Source: Acinetobacter sp. A47
Lineage (GTDB): Bacteria; Pseudomonadota; Gammaproteobacteria; Pseudomonadales; Moraxellaceae
Assembly (NCBI RefSeq): GCF_000805455.1
Contig: NZ_JSUS01000001.1
Coordinates: 186,001-250,000, forward strand
Reading direction: 5' to 3'
DNA: 64,000 bases
Position 1 is the stretch's first letter; each line of letters opens with the position of its first letter. The notes below the pieces were generated by a model. It was not told where the DNA came from. It searched no databases and was given only the letters and a program-made list of their open reading frames with translations. This document shows positions 22,001 through 31,988 of this stretch, in pieces. The translations under genes were made by a program, and so were the position numbers.

Positions 22001-25000
22001 CCAATCAGATTACTGATACCAAGACTGAGCTAAACAGCAAGATTGACAACACCAAGACCGAGCTGGAAAACAAGGGCTTGAACTTTGCCGGTAATGCCGG
22101 TGCAGACGTTCACCGTAAGCTGGGTGACAAGTTAAACATCGTGGGTGGTGCTGATGCTGCAACAGCAGAAGACAAGACCAGCGGTGAAAATGTTATTACC
22201 CGTACGACTGCAGATGGCATCAAGATCGAATTGTTGAAAGATGCGAAGTTCGACAGCATTACTACTGGCGACAGCGTATTGAACAACAATGGCCTGACCA
22301 TTAAAGATGGCCCAAGCATCACCAAAGATGGCATCAATGCGGGTAATAAAGTCATTACTAACGTTGCTGATGGCGTAAACGGTAAAGATGCGGTCAATGT
22401 TGACCAGTTAACCAAAACCAAAGATGGTCTGGATAGCAAGATTACCGATACCAACAACAAGCTGGACGATGCTAAAAAAGACTTGGGTAACCGTATCACG
22501 GATACCAATAACAAGTTAAATGATACTAAAGATCAGTTAACCAATCAGATTACTGATACCAAGACTGAGCTAAACAGCAAGATTGACAACACCAAGACCG
22601 AGCTGGAAAACAAGGGCTTGAATTTTGCTGGTAATGCCGGTGCAGACGTTCATCGTAAGCTGGGTGACAAGTTAAACATCGTGGGTGGTGCTGATGCTGC
22701 AACAGCAGAAGACAAGACCAGCGGTGAGAACGTAATCACACGTACCACTGAAGATGGCATCAAGATTGAATTATTGAAAGATGCGAAGTTCGACAGCATT
22801 ACCACTGGCGACAGCGTATTAAACAACAATGGCCTGACCATCAAAGATGGCCCAAGCATCACTAAAGATGGCATCAATGCAGGTAATAAAGTCATTAGCA
22901 ATGTTGCTGACGGTTCAATTGCTCAAGGTTCTAAAGATGCGGTGAATGGTGGTCAGATCAAGCATATTTCTGACAGCATCAAGAACAGCATCGGCGGTAA
23001 CACCACGGTAAATCCGGACGGTAGCATTACCACCAATAACATTGGCGGTACAGGCAAGAACAACATCAATGATGCAATCAGCAATGTAAAAGACGCTGCA
23101 ACCAAAGCGAAAACTACAGTGACTGAAGGCGACAACATTGTTGTCAAGGAAACCATCAATAAAGATGGCAGTACTAACTACGAAGTTGCGACCAAGAAAG
23201 ACCTGACTTTAGACAGCGTCACTACTGGCGACAGCGTATTGAACAACAATGGCTTAACCATTAAAGATGGCCCAAGCATCACCAAAGATGGCATCAATGC
23301 AGGTAACAAGGTCATTAGCAATGTTGCTGACGGTTCAATTGCTCAAGGTTCTAAAGATGCGGTGAATGGTGGTCAGATCAAGCATATTTCTGACAGCATC
23401 AAGAACAGCATCGGCGGTAACACCACGGTGAATCTGGACGGTAGCATTACCACCAACAACATTGGCGGTACAGGTAAAAACAACATCAATGATGCAATCA
23501 GCAATGTAAAAGACGCTGCAACCAAAGCGAAGACTACAGTGACTGAAGGCGATAACATTGTTGTCAAGGAAACCATCAATAAAGATGGCAGTACTAACTA
23601 CGAAGTTGCGACCAAGAAAGACCTGACTTTAGACAGCGTCACCACGGGCGACAGCGTATTGAACAACAATGGCTTAACCATTAAAGATGGTCCAAGCATC
23701 ACTAAAGACGGCATCAATGCAGGTAATAAAGTCATTAGCAATGTTGCTGACGGTTCAATTGCCAAGGGTTCTAAAGATGCGGTAAATGGTGGTCAGATCA
23801 AGAATATCTCTGACAGCATCAAGAACAGCATTGGTGGTAACACCACGGTGAATCCGGACGGTAGCATCACCACCAATAATATTGGCGGTACAGGCAAGAA
23901 CAACATCAATGATGCGATCAAGTCAGTTGATGACAAGGTAACCAATGGTGTAAATGACCTGACCAACAAAGGTCTGAACTTTGCTGGTAATGCCGGTAAA
24001 GATGTACACCGTAAGCTGGGTGACAAGTTAAACATCGTGGGTGGTGCTGATGCTGCAACAGCAGAAGACAAGACCAGCGGTGAAAATGTCATTACCCGTA
24101 CGACTGCAGATGGCATCAAGATCGAATTGTTGAAAGATGCGAAGTTCGACAGTATTACTACTGGCGACAGCGTATTGAACAACAATGGCTTAACCATCAA
24201 AGATGGCCCAAGCATCACCAAAGATGGCATCAATGCAGGTAATAAAGTCATTAGCAATGTTGCAGATGGTTCAATTGCCCAAGGTTCTAAAGATGCGGTG
24301 AATGGTGGTCAGATCAAGCATATTTCTGACAGCATCAAGAACAGCATCGGCGGTAACACCACGGTGAATCCGGACGGTAGCATCACCACCAACAACATTG
24401 GCGGTACAGGCAAAAACAACATCAATGATGCAATCAGCAATGTAAAAGACGCTGCAACCAAAGCGAAGACTACAGTGACTGAAGGCGACAACATTGTTGT
24501 GAAGGAAACCACCAATAAAGATGGCAGTACTAACTACGAAGTTGCGACCAAGAAAGACCTGATTTTAGACAGCGTCACGACTGGCGACAGCGTATTGAAC
24601 AACAATGGCTTAACCATTAAAGATGGCCCAAGCATCACTAAAGACGGCATCAATGCAGGTAATAAAGTCATTAGCAATGTTGCTGACGGTTCAATTGCCA
24701 AGGGTTCTAAAGATGCGGTGAATGGTGGTCAGATCAAGAATATCTCTGACAGCATCAAGAACAGCATCGGCGGTAACACCACGGTGAATCCGGACGGTAG
24801 CATCACCACCAACAACATTGGCGGTACAGGCAAGAACAACATCAATGATGCGATCAAGTCAGTTGATGACAAGGTGACCAATGGTGTGAATGACCTGACT
24901 AACAAAGGTCTAAACTTTGCTGGTAATGCCGGTAAAGATGTACACCGTAAGCTGGGTGACAAGTTAAACATCGTGGGTGGTGCTGATGCTGCAACAGCAG

Positions 25001-27099
25001 AAGACAAGACCAGCGGTGAAAATGTTATTACCCGTACCACTGAAGATGGCATCAAGATCGAATTGTTGAAAGATGCGAAGTTCGACAGCATTACCACTGG
25101 CGACAGCGTATTGAACAACAATGGTCTAACCATCAAAGATGGCCCAAGCATCACTAAAGACGGCATCAATGCAGGTAATAAAGTCATTAGCAATGTTGCT
25201 GATGGTTCAATTGCTCAAGGTTCTAAAGATGCGGTAAATGGTGGTCAGATCAAGCATATTTCTAACAGCATCAAGAACAGCATTGGTGGTAACACCACGG
25301 TAAATCCGGACGGTAGCATCACCACCAACAACATTGGCGGTACAGGCAAGAACAACATCAATGATGCAATCAGCAATGTAAAAGACGCTGCAACCAAAGC
25401 GAAAACTACAGTGACTGAAGGCGACAACATTGTTGTGAAGGAAACCACCAATAAAGATGGCAGTACTAACTACGAAGTATCGACCAAGAAAGACCTGACT
25501 TTAGACAGCGTCACGACTGGCGACAGCGTATTGAACAACAATGGCCTGACCATTAAAGATGGCCCAAGCATCACTAAAGACGGCATCAATGCAGGTAATA
25601 AAGTCATTACCAATGTTGCTGACGGTTCAATTGCCAAGGGTTCTAAAGATGCGGTAAATGGTGGTCAGATCAAGCATATTTCTGACAGCGTCAAGAACAG
25701 CATTGGTGGCAACACCACGGTGAATCCGGACGGTAGCATTACCACCAACAATATTGGCGGTACAGGCAAGAACAACATCAATGATGCGATCAAGTCAGTT
25801 GATGACAAGGTGACCAATGGTGTGAATGACCTGACCAACAAAGGTCTGAATTTTGCTGGTAATGCCGGTAAAGATGTACACCGTAAGCTGGGTGACAAGT
25901 TAAACATCGTGGGTGGTGCTGATGCTGCAACAGCAGAAGACAAGACCAGCGGTGAAAATGTCATTACCCGTACCACTGAAGATGGCATCAAGATTGAATT
26001 GTTGAAAGATGCGAAGTTCGACAGCATTACCACGGGCAATACAGTATTGAACAACAATGGCTTGGTCATTAAAGGTGGCCCAAGTATCACCATTAACGGT
26101 ATTGATGCAGGTGGTAAGAAAATTACCAATGTTGCTGATGGTGTTGATGCGAAAGATGCTGTGAATAAAGGTCAGCTCGACAAGCAAATCAATGATGTTA
26201 AAGATAAAATCGGTAAAGAGATCGGTGATTTATCTGACAATGCTGTGAAGTACGACAAAGACAAAGATGGCAATGTTGATAAAAACTCAGTGACTTTGGG
26301 TGGTGGCGATAAAGGTACCAACCTGAAAAATGTTGCTGATGGTAAGGTTGAACAAGGTTCTAAAGATGCGGTGAATGGCGGTCAATTGTGGGATGTCAAA
26401 CAGAATGTTGACAAAAACACCAATGATATCCAGAACATCCAGAACAATATCAACAACATCAACAATGGTAAGTCTGGTCTTGTTCAGCAGCAGGATCCGA
26501 AGGGCGAAATTACTGTAGGTAAAGATACTGGCGGTAAGAGTGTCAATATGGCAGGTAAAGATGGCGACCGTGTTATTCAAGGTGTAGCTGATGGAACCAT
26601 TGCCAAAGGTTCTAAAGATGCGGTGAATGGTGGTCAGATCCATAATATCTCTGACAGCATCAAGAACAGCATCGGTGGTAACACTACGGTAAATCCGGAT
26701 GGAACCATCAAAACCAAGAACGTTGGTGGCACAGGTAAAGACACGATTCATGACGCGATCGGGGCGCTGAACCAGTCAAATCAGGAATTGGGTAACCGTA
26801 TTACCAACCTCGGTGACCAGTTACAACAAGCGTTCTATGACACGAACCAACGTATTGACAGTGTTGAGAAAAAAGCCAATGCAGGTATTGCTGCTGCAAT
26901 GGCACTTGAAGCAGCTCCATTTGTTGCTGGTAAATACACTTATGCTGCCGGTGCTGCTTACCATGGCGGTGAAAATGCGGTCGGTGTCACTTTGCGTAAA
27001 ACATCTGATAATGGCCGTTGGTCAATTACCGGTGGTGTTGCTGCAGCATCTCAAGGTGATCCAAGCGTACGTATTGGTATCAGTGGCGTAATTAACTAA
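19018..27099 (+). CDS. ata: Trimeric autotransporter adhesin (Ata/AtaA-like)
   Basis: 2693 residues. An extended signal peptide (ESPR, residues 1-24, starting [10 protein letters not shown]) ends near AFA-AQG (53). Two YadA-like head regions of AIGxxAxAxG repeats (about 60-340 and 385-735) each end in a neck ([22 protein letters not shown] type). A long stalk (about 770-2600) consists of coiled-coil segments and repeated neck-like [14 protein letters not shown] units. The C-terminal YadA anchor (about 2610-2693) forms the trimeric 12-strand barrel. Such proteins mediate adhesion to host matrix or surfaces and biofilm. The stalk is encoded by nearly identical modules. The gene is followed by tpgA, as known for AtaA of Acinetobacter sp. 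Tol 5. Many long antisense frames across the gene are by-products of the repeats. Confidence 0.95.
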   Translation: MNKVYKVVWNASIGAWVATSELAKSRTKTKSKISNLTAAVLVGAISFSPAAFAAQGIENGKGPGTGISSAQCVETQASAGNRSDIAIGCGSKTTALGRGSLIADRNNPYNNTTGAFADGGNKEGGSIAFGTGANVEKGLGTAIGSYASVKEIAGVAIGTGALSAGNTALAIGRQSAAIGDFSQAIGNVAAATGKGSLAIGHSATAEGYRSIAIGSPDIENAGSVAGQAGASYQPNMATKATGKDSIAFGGGAVATQENSLAIGAFSSSTGKKSVAIGTGAKANKDDAVVIGDQAEASFDGGVAVGKGARSEAENSIALGKDSKATQATGESFLTKQAAPTGVLSIGDVGAERRIQNVADGAADSDAATVRQLKAARTHYVSVNDNGVQGGNYENDGAKGLNSIAVGVNASSTGREAMAMGSGAQAVGSGSVAMGASANTVGRGDVAIGRGSSTKGAEGVNSNQSIAIGDQTKAIGDQSVAIGADVIARGNSSVAIGGDDVDKIARDTELSQKYTDITGGVLKAGSYPTTEANHGSTAVGTQALGTGAFSSAFGMTSKATGDASAAFGVMSNASGKGAAAFGAVAQATGDGASAMGINSFASGTNSTAIGSGNKPGEGATATGNGAAAIGSNAKATGDSAAAVGKGAEASNENAAAIGGGAKATGKNAAAIGAGAIADQENAVAVGQGAQSMVAGGVALGARSRVEAENSVALGQDAVATEATGNSFLTNRDASMSNGVVSVGSAGKERRITNVEDGSADSDAVTVRQLKHVDGRVNENAQNITNLDQKIDNTKNDLGNQIADTNKNLNDAKTDLGNQINNTKTELNSKIDNTKTELENKGLNFAGNAGADVHRKLGDKLNIVGGADAATAEDKTSGENVITRTTADGIKIELLKDAKFDSITTGDSVLNNNGLTIKDGPSITKDGINAGNKVITNVADGVNGKDAVNVDQLTKTKDGLDSKITDTNNKLDDAKKDLGNQITDTNNKLNDTKDQLTNQITDTKTELNSKIDNTKTELENKGLNFAGNAGADVHRKLGDKLNIVGGADAATAEDKTSGENVITRTTADGIKIELLKDAKFDSITTGDSVLNNNGLTIKDGPSITKDGINAGNKVITNVADGVNGKDAVNVDQLTKTKDGLDSKITDTNNKLDDAKKDLGNRITDTNNKLNDTKDQLTNQITDTKTELNSKIDNTKTELENKGLNFAGNAGADVHRKLGDKLNIVGGADAATAEDKTSGENVITRTTEDGIKIELLKDAKFDSITTGDSVLNNNGLTIKDGPSITKDGINAGNKVISNVADGSIAQGSKDAVNGGQIKHISDSIKNSIGGNTTVNPDGSITTNNIGGTGKNNINDAISNVKDAATKAKTTVTEGDNIVVKETINKDGSTNYEVATKKDLTLDSVTTGDSVLNNNGLTIKDGPSITKDGINAGNKVISNVADGSIAQGSKDAVNGGQIKHISDSIKNSIGGNTTVNLDGSITTNNIGGTGKNNINDAISNVKDAATKAKTTVTEGDNIVVKETINKDGSTNYEVATKKDLTLDSVTTGDSVLNNNGLTIKDGPSITKDGINAGNKVISNVADGSIAKGSKDAVNGGQIKNISDSIKNSIGGNTTVNPDGSITTNNIGGTGKNNINDAIKSVDDKVTNGVNDLTNKGLNFAGNAGKDVHRKLGDKLNIVGGADAATAEDKTSGENVITRTTADGIKIELLKDAKFDSITTGDSVLNNNGLTIKDGPSITKDGINAGNKVISNVADGSIAQGSKDAVNGGQIKHISDSIKNSIGGNTTVNPDGSITTNNIGGTGKNNINDAISNVKDAATKAKTTVTEGDNIVVKETTNKDGSTNYEVATKKDLILDSVTTGDSVLNNNGLTIKDGPSITKDGINAGNKVISNVADGSIAKGSKDAVNGGQIKNISDSIKNSIGGNTTVNPDGSITTNNIGGTGKNNINDAIKSVDDKVTNGVNDLTNKGLNFAGNAGKDVHRKLGDKLNIVGGADAATAEDKTSGENVITRTTEDGIKIELLKDAKFDSITTGDSVLNNNGLTIKDGPSITKDGINAGNKVISNVADGSIAQGSKDAVNGGQIKHISNSIKNSIGGNTTVNPDGSITTNNIGGTGKNNINDAISNVKDAATKAKTTVTEGDNIVVKETTNKDGSTNYEVSTKKDLTLDSVTTGDSVLNNNGLTIKDGPSITKDGINAGNKVITNVADGSIAKGSKDAVNGGQIKHISDSVKNSIGGNTTVNPDGSITTNNIGGTGKNNINDAIKSVDDKVTNGVNDLTNKGLNFAGNAGKDVHRKLGDKLNIVGGADAATAEDKTSGENVITRTTEDGIKIELLKDAKFDSITTGNTVLNNNGLVIKGGPSITINGIDAGGKKITNVADGVDAKDAVNKGQLDKQINDVKDKIGKEIGDLSDNAVKYDKDKDGNVDKNSVTLGGGDKGTNLKNVADGKVEQGSKDAVNGGQLWDVKQNVDKNTNDIQNIQNNINNINNGKSGLVQQQDPKGEITVGKDTGGKSVNMAGKDGDRVIQGVADGTIAKGSKDAVNGGQIHNISDSIKNSIGGNTTVNPDGTIKTKNVGGTGKDTIHDAIGALNQSNQELGNRITNLGDQLQQAFYDTNQRIDSVEKKANAGIAAAMALEAAPFVAGKYTYAAGAAYHGGENAVGVTLRKTSDNGRWSITGGVAAASQGDPSVRIGISGVIN
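21481..26129 (+). repeat. Modular stalk repeats in ata (540, 420 and 516 bp periods)
   Basis: The recurring anchor ACxACxGGCGACAGCGTATT occurs at 21721, 22261, 22801, 23221, 23641, 24157, 24577, 25093 and 25513, with a diverged copy at 26029. Spacings are 540, 540, 420, 420, 516, 420, 516, 420 and 516 bp, all multiples of three. The 516+420 pair makes a 936-bp superunit present twice in full and once in part. Copies differ mostly at synonymous positions. Confidence 0.92.
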
Positions 27100-27110
27100 G
27101 AAACTGGCGG

Positions 27111-27128
27111 GGAGAGCAAACGCTCTCC
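27111..27128 (+). promoter_or_regulatory. Hairpin in the ata-tpgA gap
   Basis: GGAGAGC-AAAC-GCTCTCC, a perfect 7-bp stem with a 4-base loop, 12 bp after the ata stop. No T-run follows, so it looks more like an mRNA-stabilising or attenuating hairpin between cotranscribed genes than a full terminator. Confidence 0.55.
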
Positions 27129-27156
27129 TTACTTGGACTATAAAGAGAGTAATGAA

Positions 27157-27948
27157 ATGAAAAAAACGATTCAATGCTTGGCAGTAGCCGCTCTTGCCGG
27201 TTTCTCGGTAGCGACTTATGCAGAGGAAGAGACAACGCCAGTACAGCAGGAAGAAATCAAGTTTCCAGCTGTTGAAAAAAGTTATTTGAAACAGGTAAAG
27301 CGTTATGAATATAACGATGTTGCCCGTTTGGATACAGGTTTGACCAAAGACCAGATCCGTCATTTATTGGGTAATCCTCAATTTAGCGAAGGCGTATTCT
27401 TGGTAAAAACCTGGAACTATGTTTTAGATATTCGCCAGCCGAATAGCCAAGAGTATTTGCGTTGCCAACTCCGCATCGATTTTGACAAAAAATACCTGTC
27501 AGAAAGATTGTCATGGAAAGGTGAAGCGTGTGAAGGCTTAATGGCTTGGGGTGCAAATAACCAGGTTCCTGCCGATGCAGCCCTCGCTACTGCACGTTCT
27601 GGCAGCGTATTTTTTGCTTTCGACCGTTTTAATGCCAATGCAATTGAACAAGGTCCGGCCTCAGTTGCAGCGATTGCACAACGCATCAAACAAACAGGTT
27701 CAACAGGTCCAATTCTGGTGGCTGGTTTTGCTGATCCATTGGGTAAATTTGCGTATAACCACCAGTTATCAGCACAACGTGCCAATACAGTCGCGAAGTT
27801 GCTGGTAAATGAAGGTATTGATGCTAACCGTATTCAAATTCAGGCAAATAGCCAGACTGACCTATATCAGCAATGTGCAGGTAACAAAGCCAATACACAA
27901 CTGGTGGGCTGCTTGGCGCCAAATAGACGTGTTAACGTAAGCTGGTAA
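27157..27948 (+). CDS. tpgA: TpgA-like peptidoglycan-anchoring partner of the autotransporter
   Basis: 263 residues: signal peptide (cleavage near TYA-EEE), an SmpA/OmlA (BamE-like) domain ([23 protein letters not shown]), and a C-terminal OmpA-like peptidoglycan-binding domain (about 145-263) with the [16 protein letters not shown] motif and a terminal NRRVNVSW. In Acinetobacter sp. Tol 5 TpgA is encoded right after AtaA, binds its anchor and peptidoglycan, and stabilises the trimer in the outer membrane. The 57-bp spacing here supports an operon. ATG 27157 is chosen over an upstream TTG because it starts the signal peptide. Confidence 0.88.
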   Translation: MKKTIQCLAVAALAGFSVATYAEEETTPVQQEEIKFPAVEKSYLKQVKRYEYNDVARLDTGLTKDQIRHLLGNPQFSEGVFLVKTWNYVLDIRQPNSQEYLRCQLRIDFDKKYLSERLSWKGEACEGLMAWGANNQVPADAALATARSGSVFFAFDRFNANAIEQGPASVAAIAQRIKQTGSTGPILVAGFADPLGKFAYNHQLSAQRANTVAKLLVNEGIDANRIQIQANSQTDLYQQCAGNKANTQLVGCLAPNRRVNVSW

Positions 27949-27961
27949 TTCTGCTTAGGGT

Positions 27962-27995
27962 AAAATGGCTGCTTTTAAAGCGGCCATTTTTTTAT
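27962..27995 (+). terminator. Terminator after tpgA
   Basis: 11-bp stem with one G.T pair (27962-27972 with 27980-27990), 7-base loop and a T-run. Confidence 0.82.
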
Positions 27996-28201
27996 TTCTG
28001 CATGACAGCAAGTTGCTCAACTACACCAAAACTTTCAATCAGCACTCATAACTATTGTGTCAATACCTGCAAAAAATATCATTTTTTGTGAACTGTTAGA
28101 CAAAATATGCAGTTATGCTGGATGAATGATCTAATATGCACGGCTGTGAAATAGCGGTCTGGGTAAATATTTCACAGGGTATGGCGTTGTAGGGGAAAAC
28201 G

Positions 28202-28402
28202 ATGTTTGAATCAAAAAAACTGATTGTTCTAGAGCAAATGCTTGTCTTAAAAAAAGAAGGTGAAATTGATCTGGTCTATAAAAATGACACCTTGCTCAAG
28301 GTTAAAATGATTTCAAACCAGCATCTCATTGTAGAAGATGATGAGCAGACCAGTTTTCTGTTAAAACGCCAGGATGAAAATGTGGTCTGGTCATTTATTT
28401 AA
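28202..28402 (+). CDS. Small hypothetical protein
   Basis: 66 residues, soluble, with alternating strands (LIVLEQMLVLKKEGEIDLVYKNDTLLKVKMIS) suggesting a small beta domain. AGGGGA six bases before ATG is a strong ribosome binding site. No family recognised. A hairpin at 28435-28482 may end transcription. Confidence 0.55.
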   Translation: MFESKKLIVLEQMLVLKKEGEIDLVYKNDTLLKVKMISNQHLIVEDDEQTSFLLKRQDENVVWSFI

Positions 28403-28434
28403 TTTAAACGTACTGAATATGCTACAGGTGGGCT

Positions 28435-28482
28435 AAACAGCAGCTGATTTAACGTATTTCAGCTAAATCTGCTGTTTTATAA
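28435..28482 (+). terminator. Nested inverted repeat, likely terminator
   Basis: AAACAGCAG (28435-28443) pairs with CTGCTGTTT (28469-28477); inside it AGCTGA/TCAGCT can form an alternative stem. A TTATAAAA tail follows. Confidence 0.5.
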
Positions 28483-28668
28483 AACTATCCGATAAACGCG
28501 CCATTCCTGTTCCAGGGTCACAGCCTTGCATTGCCAATGCATCTGCGAGTACCTGAATTTAATCACCTGTTTTGGTTGGCTTAATTGACATTTGCTAGCC
28601 AAATACAGTCAATTCTATTTTTATCTTTTCTCCTTAACTTGAATAAAACTGTTGGGAAATAGCTAAAA

Positions 28669-29919
28669 ATGGATTGGCTTATGCAAAATAATAAATTGAT
28701 CAGATTCACAAAGTCTTTTTTGATTCATTGTACTTTGGCGAGTTCAATTGTGCTGATGAATACCGCTTATGCAGCACCTGAAGGCAAACTGGACTTGACA
28801 CTTTCGACCCATTCGCAGAATAAGATCAAACAGTTGCTCAATGATCCCAAAACCTGGCAGCAGATTCCCAAGCAAGTCACTTTATGTGTGTTTTCCCCCA
28901 ATGGCGAGCATAGTGAAGCGTTTGAGCAGGCCACCAGTTATATTACCGAAATCCCGCGAATGGTTCGTGTTGCAAAACAGTTCGGCGTCAATATGAATGT
29001 GACCCGGCCTTCGCATTTACAATTTAAACTGGATTTTGATTATCCCAAATTAAAAAAACAGGCCTCAACGTTAGTCAATCTCAAGGTCTATACCAATGAA
29101 GCAGTTTTGACTGAAGATTTTCGTAGCAAGCGCTGTGATGGAGCCGGAATCAGTAACCTTCGTGCCAAACAGTTTAATAAATTTGTGGGGAGCATTGATG
29201 CCATCGGTGCATTACAGACCTATAAGCAGCTCAGTTCCGTGATACAGGTTTTGGCCAATCCGAAATTTGATGAAAAGATGGTCAATAAAGACTATGAAGT
29301 GGTGGGAATCGTACCATTAGGTGCCGCCTATATCATGGTAACCGATCGTAATATTAATACTTTGGCAAAAGCTGCAGGTAAAAAGGTCGCGGTATTCCAG
29401 TTTGATGAAACGCAAAAGAAACTGGTACAGAATGTCGGTGCACAACCGGTTTCTGTCGATCTGGTGACGGTGGGCGGAAAGTTTAATAATAAAGAAGTCG
29501 ATATCATGGCCGGGCCAGCGATTTTATTTGAGCCATTGGAATTACAAAAAGGCATGACCGATAAATCAGGTAAAGCCGTTGGCGGTATTATTAAATTTCC
29601 TGTGATACAGGTAACAGGAACCCTGATTATGCAGCGGAATAAGTTTCCAGCAGGGATGGGATCGATTGCGCGTGAAGTGATTTCCAAACAGTTAAATCCG
29701 GCCTTTGAATTTGTCGATAAAATCGAAGCCAAGATACCAGACAAGTTCTGGTTAAAGCTGAATGAAAGTGATAAGCCTGGCTATGTACGCTTGATGCGTG
29801 AAGCCCGGATTCAAATGACCAAAGAAGGCTTTTACGATAAGGATATGATGAAGCTGTTGAAGCAGGTGCGTTGTTCACAAGAGCCAAGCAATTATGAATG
29901 TGCTTTGAAGGATGAATAA
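28669..29919 (+). CDS. Putative solute-binding protein (AdeT-like, DUF6091)
   Basis: 416 residues with a signal peptide ending near AYA-APEG. The mature protein resembles the periplasmic solute-binding-like family annotated in Acinetobacter as AdeT or DUF6091: N-terminal QVTLCVFSPNGEHSEAFEQA, a central KRCDGAGISNLRAKQFNKFVGSIDAIGA, and a GKKVAVFQFDET linker. The fold is TRAP-transporter-binding-protein-like. AdeT has been linked to aminoglycoside efflux but evidence is thin, and no transporter genes are adjacent. Start at 28669 is uncertain (ATG also at 28681). Confidence 0.7.
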   Translation: MDWLMQNNKLIRFTKSFLIHCTLASSIVLMNTAYAAPEGKLDLTLSTHSQNKIKQLLNDPKTWQQIPKQVTLCVFSPNGEHSEAFEQATSYITEIPRMVRVAKQFGVNMNVTRPSHLQFKLDFDYPKLKKQASTLVNLKVYTNEAVLTEDFRSKRCDGAGISNLRAKQFNKFVGSIDAIGALQTYKQLSSVIQVLANPKFDEKMVNKDYEVVGIVPLGAAYIMVTDRNINTLAKAAGKKVAVFQFDETQKKLVQNVGAQPVSVDLVTVGGKFNNKEVDIMAGPAILFEPLELQKGMTDKSGKAVGGIIKFPVIQVTGTLIMQRNKFPAGMGSIAREVISKQLNPAFEFVDKIEAKIPDKFWLKLNESDKPGYVRLMREARIQMTKEGFYDKDMMKLLKQVRCSQEPSNYECALKDE

Positions 29920-29949
29920 TTAAACCTGATTGAGAAAACCAGAGTCTAG

Positions 29950-29981
29950 AATAGTGTCGAAAATATCGGCACTATTTTATT
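29950..29981 (+). terminator. Terminator after the AdeT-like gene
   Basis: AATAGTGTCGA pairs with TCGGCACTATT (one G.T), then TTATTATT. Confidence 0.75.
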
Positions 29982-30007
29982 ATTCCTTTGACTAAGAAAC
30001 TTTTTAA

Positions 30008-30766
30008 ATGAAAAATCATCATCCAGATAGACCTGTTGTCTTTATTGCTGGAGCAACAGGTGCCATTGGCTATAAGCTTTGCCTGATTCTCCGGCAAAAA
30101 GGTTTTACGGTATATGGTATGACCCGTTCTATAGATAAGGCCAGGTTTTTACAGGCTATCGGTGTGCATTCCTTAATTGCGGATATTTTCGATGCGGAAA
30201 GGATTAAAGAAATAATAAGTGAAGTTGCGCCAGATGTGGTGATTCATCAACTCACCGATTTACCTTATGGTTTACAGCCAGATTTAATGCAACAAGCCCG
30301 CATTAGAAATGCAAAAATCAGAAAGGAGGGAACTTACAATCTTGTTCAGGCTCTTACAAATACGTCCTGTAAGCTAATAGTGCAAAGCATCGCGTTTGCT
30401 TATCTGCCTGACCAGCCTTGCTACAATGAACAAACAGCATTGGATTTAAATTCAGTAAACCCTATCTTGAAACTGAATGCTGAAGGGATAAATGAGCTAG
30501 AAAAGCAGGTACAAAATAGCGGACTGAATCACGTGATTCTACGCTATGGAAAATTATATGGAGAGGCGACAGGCTGTGTGGCTGCAGAGTCTTGCAAAAT
30601 CCATGTCGATGCGGCCGCACACGCTGCTTATCTGGCTATTGAAAAGGGAAATGGTATTTATCAGATTGTGGAAGATGAACAGCAATATATGAATATAAAA
30701 GCAAAGACAGAATTGGGATTTGAGCCGGATTATCGTTTTTATATGGGCCAAGTGTTGAATATTTAA
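30008..30766 (+). CDS. NAD(P)-dependent epimerase/dehydratase-like protein
   Basis: 252 residues of the extended short-chain dehydrogenase type. The N-terminal nucleotide-binding motif is GATGAIG (G-x-x-G-x-x-G) after strand VVFIAG. DVVIHQLTDLP matches the third strand of the Rossmann fold, and LRYGKLYGEATG lies near the substrate region. The usual YxxxK catalytic pair is not evident (the site reads NAEGINELEK), so catalysis may differ or be lost. It is the last chromosomal gene before the prophage junction. Confidence 0.7.
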   Translation: MKNHHPDRPVVFIAGATGAIGYKLCLILRQKGFTVYGMTRSIDKARFLQAIGVHSLIADIFDAERIKEIISEVAPDVVIHQLTDLPYGLQPDLMQQARIRNAKIRKEGTYNLVQALTNTSCKLIVQSIAFAYLPDQPCYNEQTALDLNSVNPILKLNAEGINELEKQVQNSGLNHVILRYGKLYGEATGCVAAESCKIHVDAAAHAAYLAIEKGNGIYQIVEDEQQYMNIKAKTELGFEPDYRFYMGQVLNI

Positions 30767-30772
30767 AATAAT

Positions 30773-30835
30773 GCTCCAGAGGTGCCGCTGCATGGTCGTT
30801 ACCCTGAACCCGATGAGTTCTCGGGAAAAGTATCA
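30773..30835 (-). pseudogene. ssrS: 3' fragment of the 6S RNA gene (ssrS), prophage left junction
   Basis: Read on the minus strand, this segment contains GGGUUCAGGGUAACGACC and GCAGCGGCACCUC in the order and spacing of the 3' arm of gamma-proteobacterial 6S RNA (E. coli: GGGUUCAAGGGUUACAGCC then GCGGCGGCAUCUC). The 5' arm that should pair with it is absent: the next 150 bases upstream on the minus strand are AT-rich and unrelated. I infer that the prophage integrated within ssrS, leaving this displaced 3' end beside the chromosome, while the prophage supplies a replacement 3' end at its far junction outside the window. The exact core cannot be set from one junction. Confidence 0.62.
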
Positions 30836-30963
30836 ATTTCAGCAATACGAAACGATATCAAAGCATATTAAACAGCATAGAAAAGTAATTTAAGTTTTTG
30901 TATTTTATTAAGAATGCCTGAAACAATATTAAAGCGCACAACATAATACGATAATATACTTTA

Positions 30964-31035
30964 TTTGCCTACTATGTGCCTATTTCTCTAAATTTTGCCT
31001 ATTTTTATTGGTTTTTAGCCTACTGTTTGCCTACT
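30964..31035 (+). repeat. Five GCCTA sites near the attachment site
   Basis: GCCTA occurs at 30967, 30978, 30997, 31018 and 31029, mostly within TTTGCCTA(C/T)T; spacings are 11, 19, 21 and 11 bp, that is about one or two helical turns. This is the layout of arm-type integrase or excisionase binding sites. Confidence 0.5.
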
Positions 31036-31049
31036 AAATTTTTTCAATA

Positions 31050-31069
31050 AAAAAGGCGGTTAAACCGCC
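31050..31069 (-). terminator. Terminator of the leftward prophage operon
   Basis: GGCGGT-TAA-ACCGCC stem; on the minus strand it is followed by a T-run. It overlaps the stop codon of the Xis-like gene. Confidence 0.8.
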
Positions 31070-31308
31070 ATTTGTGATGTTGATTGGATGCGCTGACTTT
31101 CTATGTAAGCTAACACATCTGATTTTTTATACATTATTTTTCTATAATGTACTTTTGAAAATGGGATACCCCCACCTACACAGCGTTTTTTCTGCAACCA
31201 TGATAGGGAGACACCAAGTACAGCTGCGATTGATTCGGGTGAAAATGAGGCATCATTATCAGCTGTATTAAATCTCTCAATTTCGGCTTGAATTTCATCA
31301 TTATTCAT
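31060..31308 (-). CDS. Xis-like HTH DNA-binding protein
   Basis: 82 residues. The segment SPESIAAVLGVSLSWLQKKR, then GIPFSKVHYRKIMYKKSDVLAYIE, follows the winged-helix pattern of MerR-like excisionases (HTH_17 type). As the last gene before the attachment region it probably directs integrase in excision, possibly through the GCCTA sites. This is inference from domain and position; no integrase gene is nearby. Confidence 0.6.
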   Translation of the reverse strand: MNNDEIQAEIERFNTADNDASFSPESIAAVLGVSLSWLQKKRCVGGGIPFSKVHYRKIMYKKSDVLAYIESQRIQSTSQMAV

Positions 31309-31617
31309 TCAGTTATCCTCCGCATCCGCTTTTGCTTCAACAAACTTTTCAACTAACTCTGCATAGAAATATTCGGCTTGTGATAAGTTGTCACCAATGT
31401 CTTTTTGGCAAAGTAGCCATAATGTAATTTCTTTGATGGGGCTTTTAGGGATCAGGATATAATCCTCTGGCATCGCCTGGACTTTGGCTGCCTTCCAGCC
31501 GCACCAACGATCATTATGAATGTGGCTTGCCGGCACTCCATCCCACCACGTTACATGCTCTCCATATTCTGACTCATGCCAGTTTGAGAAAACCTCTCTT
31601 TCTTTTTCAATGTTCAT
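31309..31617 (-). CDS. Hypothetical prophage protein
   Basis: 102 residues, acidic, with a C-terminal helical [21 protein letters not shown] stretch. The Trp-rich HVTWWDGVPASHIHNDRWCGWKAAK segment is typical of small early phage proteins of unknown function. Stop is directly followed by the start of the Xis-like gene and its own start overlaps the previous gene by 4 bp, so it belongs to the leftward early operon. Confidence 0.55.
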   Translation of the reverse strand: MNIEKEREVFSNWHESEYGEHVTWWDGVPASHIHNDRWCGWKAAKVQAMPEDYILIPKSPIKEITLWLLCQKDIGDNLSQAEYFYAELVEKFVEAKADAEDN

Positions 31618-31988
31618 ACAACCCCCGTCAAAAATGTCTGATCCCGCATATGAGGCGGCAGGCGAGCAAACCCTTGCTGGGTGAGGTCCTCAATAAATTT
31701 CTTACCGCCTTTTAAATATAGTTCAGTAAACATTTTGAACCGATTTATACAATGTTCGTTCATCTCGTAAAAGTCTGCGCGTACGCTCCAGGAACCTTTA
31801 ATTTTCCCGGTATATTTTCCTTTTTTAAAAGAAACGCCATCTTTTGCCGGGCTAATAGAGTATCCGCCATTTTGCATAAAAACCGAAAATGGAAAGACAA
31901 GGGGATCTGGAATGCGCTTCACGGGCTGAGGAACTTCAGGCTTGATCTTGCAATAATTAATCGCTGCATCTTCAATAATTACGTTCAT
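31614..31988 (-). CDS. Hypothetical prophage protein
   Basis: 124 residues, no recognised domain. A central Gly/Lys/Ser-rich stretch (GVSFKKGKYTGKIKGSWSV) suggests beta strands. Overlaps both neighbours by 4 bp (ATGA type), so it is translationally coupled in the early leftward operon. Confidence 0.5.
   Translation of the reverse strand: MNVIIEDAAINYCKIKPEVPQPVKRIPDPLVFPFSVFMQNGGYSISPAKDGVSFKKGKYTGKIKGSWSVRADFYEMNEHCINRFKMFTELYLKGGKKFIEDLTQQGFARLPPHMRDQTFLTGVV

Noticed and set aside
21570..26129. Series of long minus-strand frames of 68-154 codons across ata
   Set aside because: They recur with the repeat period and have no ribosome binding sites; they follow from the codon pattern of the repeated stalk.
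21481..26129. CRISPR-like array
   Set aside because: The repeats are long, in frame and coding; no short repeats with unique spacers.
31060..31308. Toxin-antitoxin pair in the left prophage arm
   Set aside because: The HTH protein fits an excisionase better and its neighbour has no toxin features.
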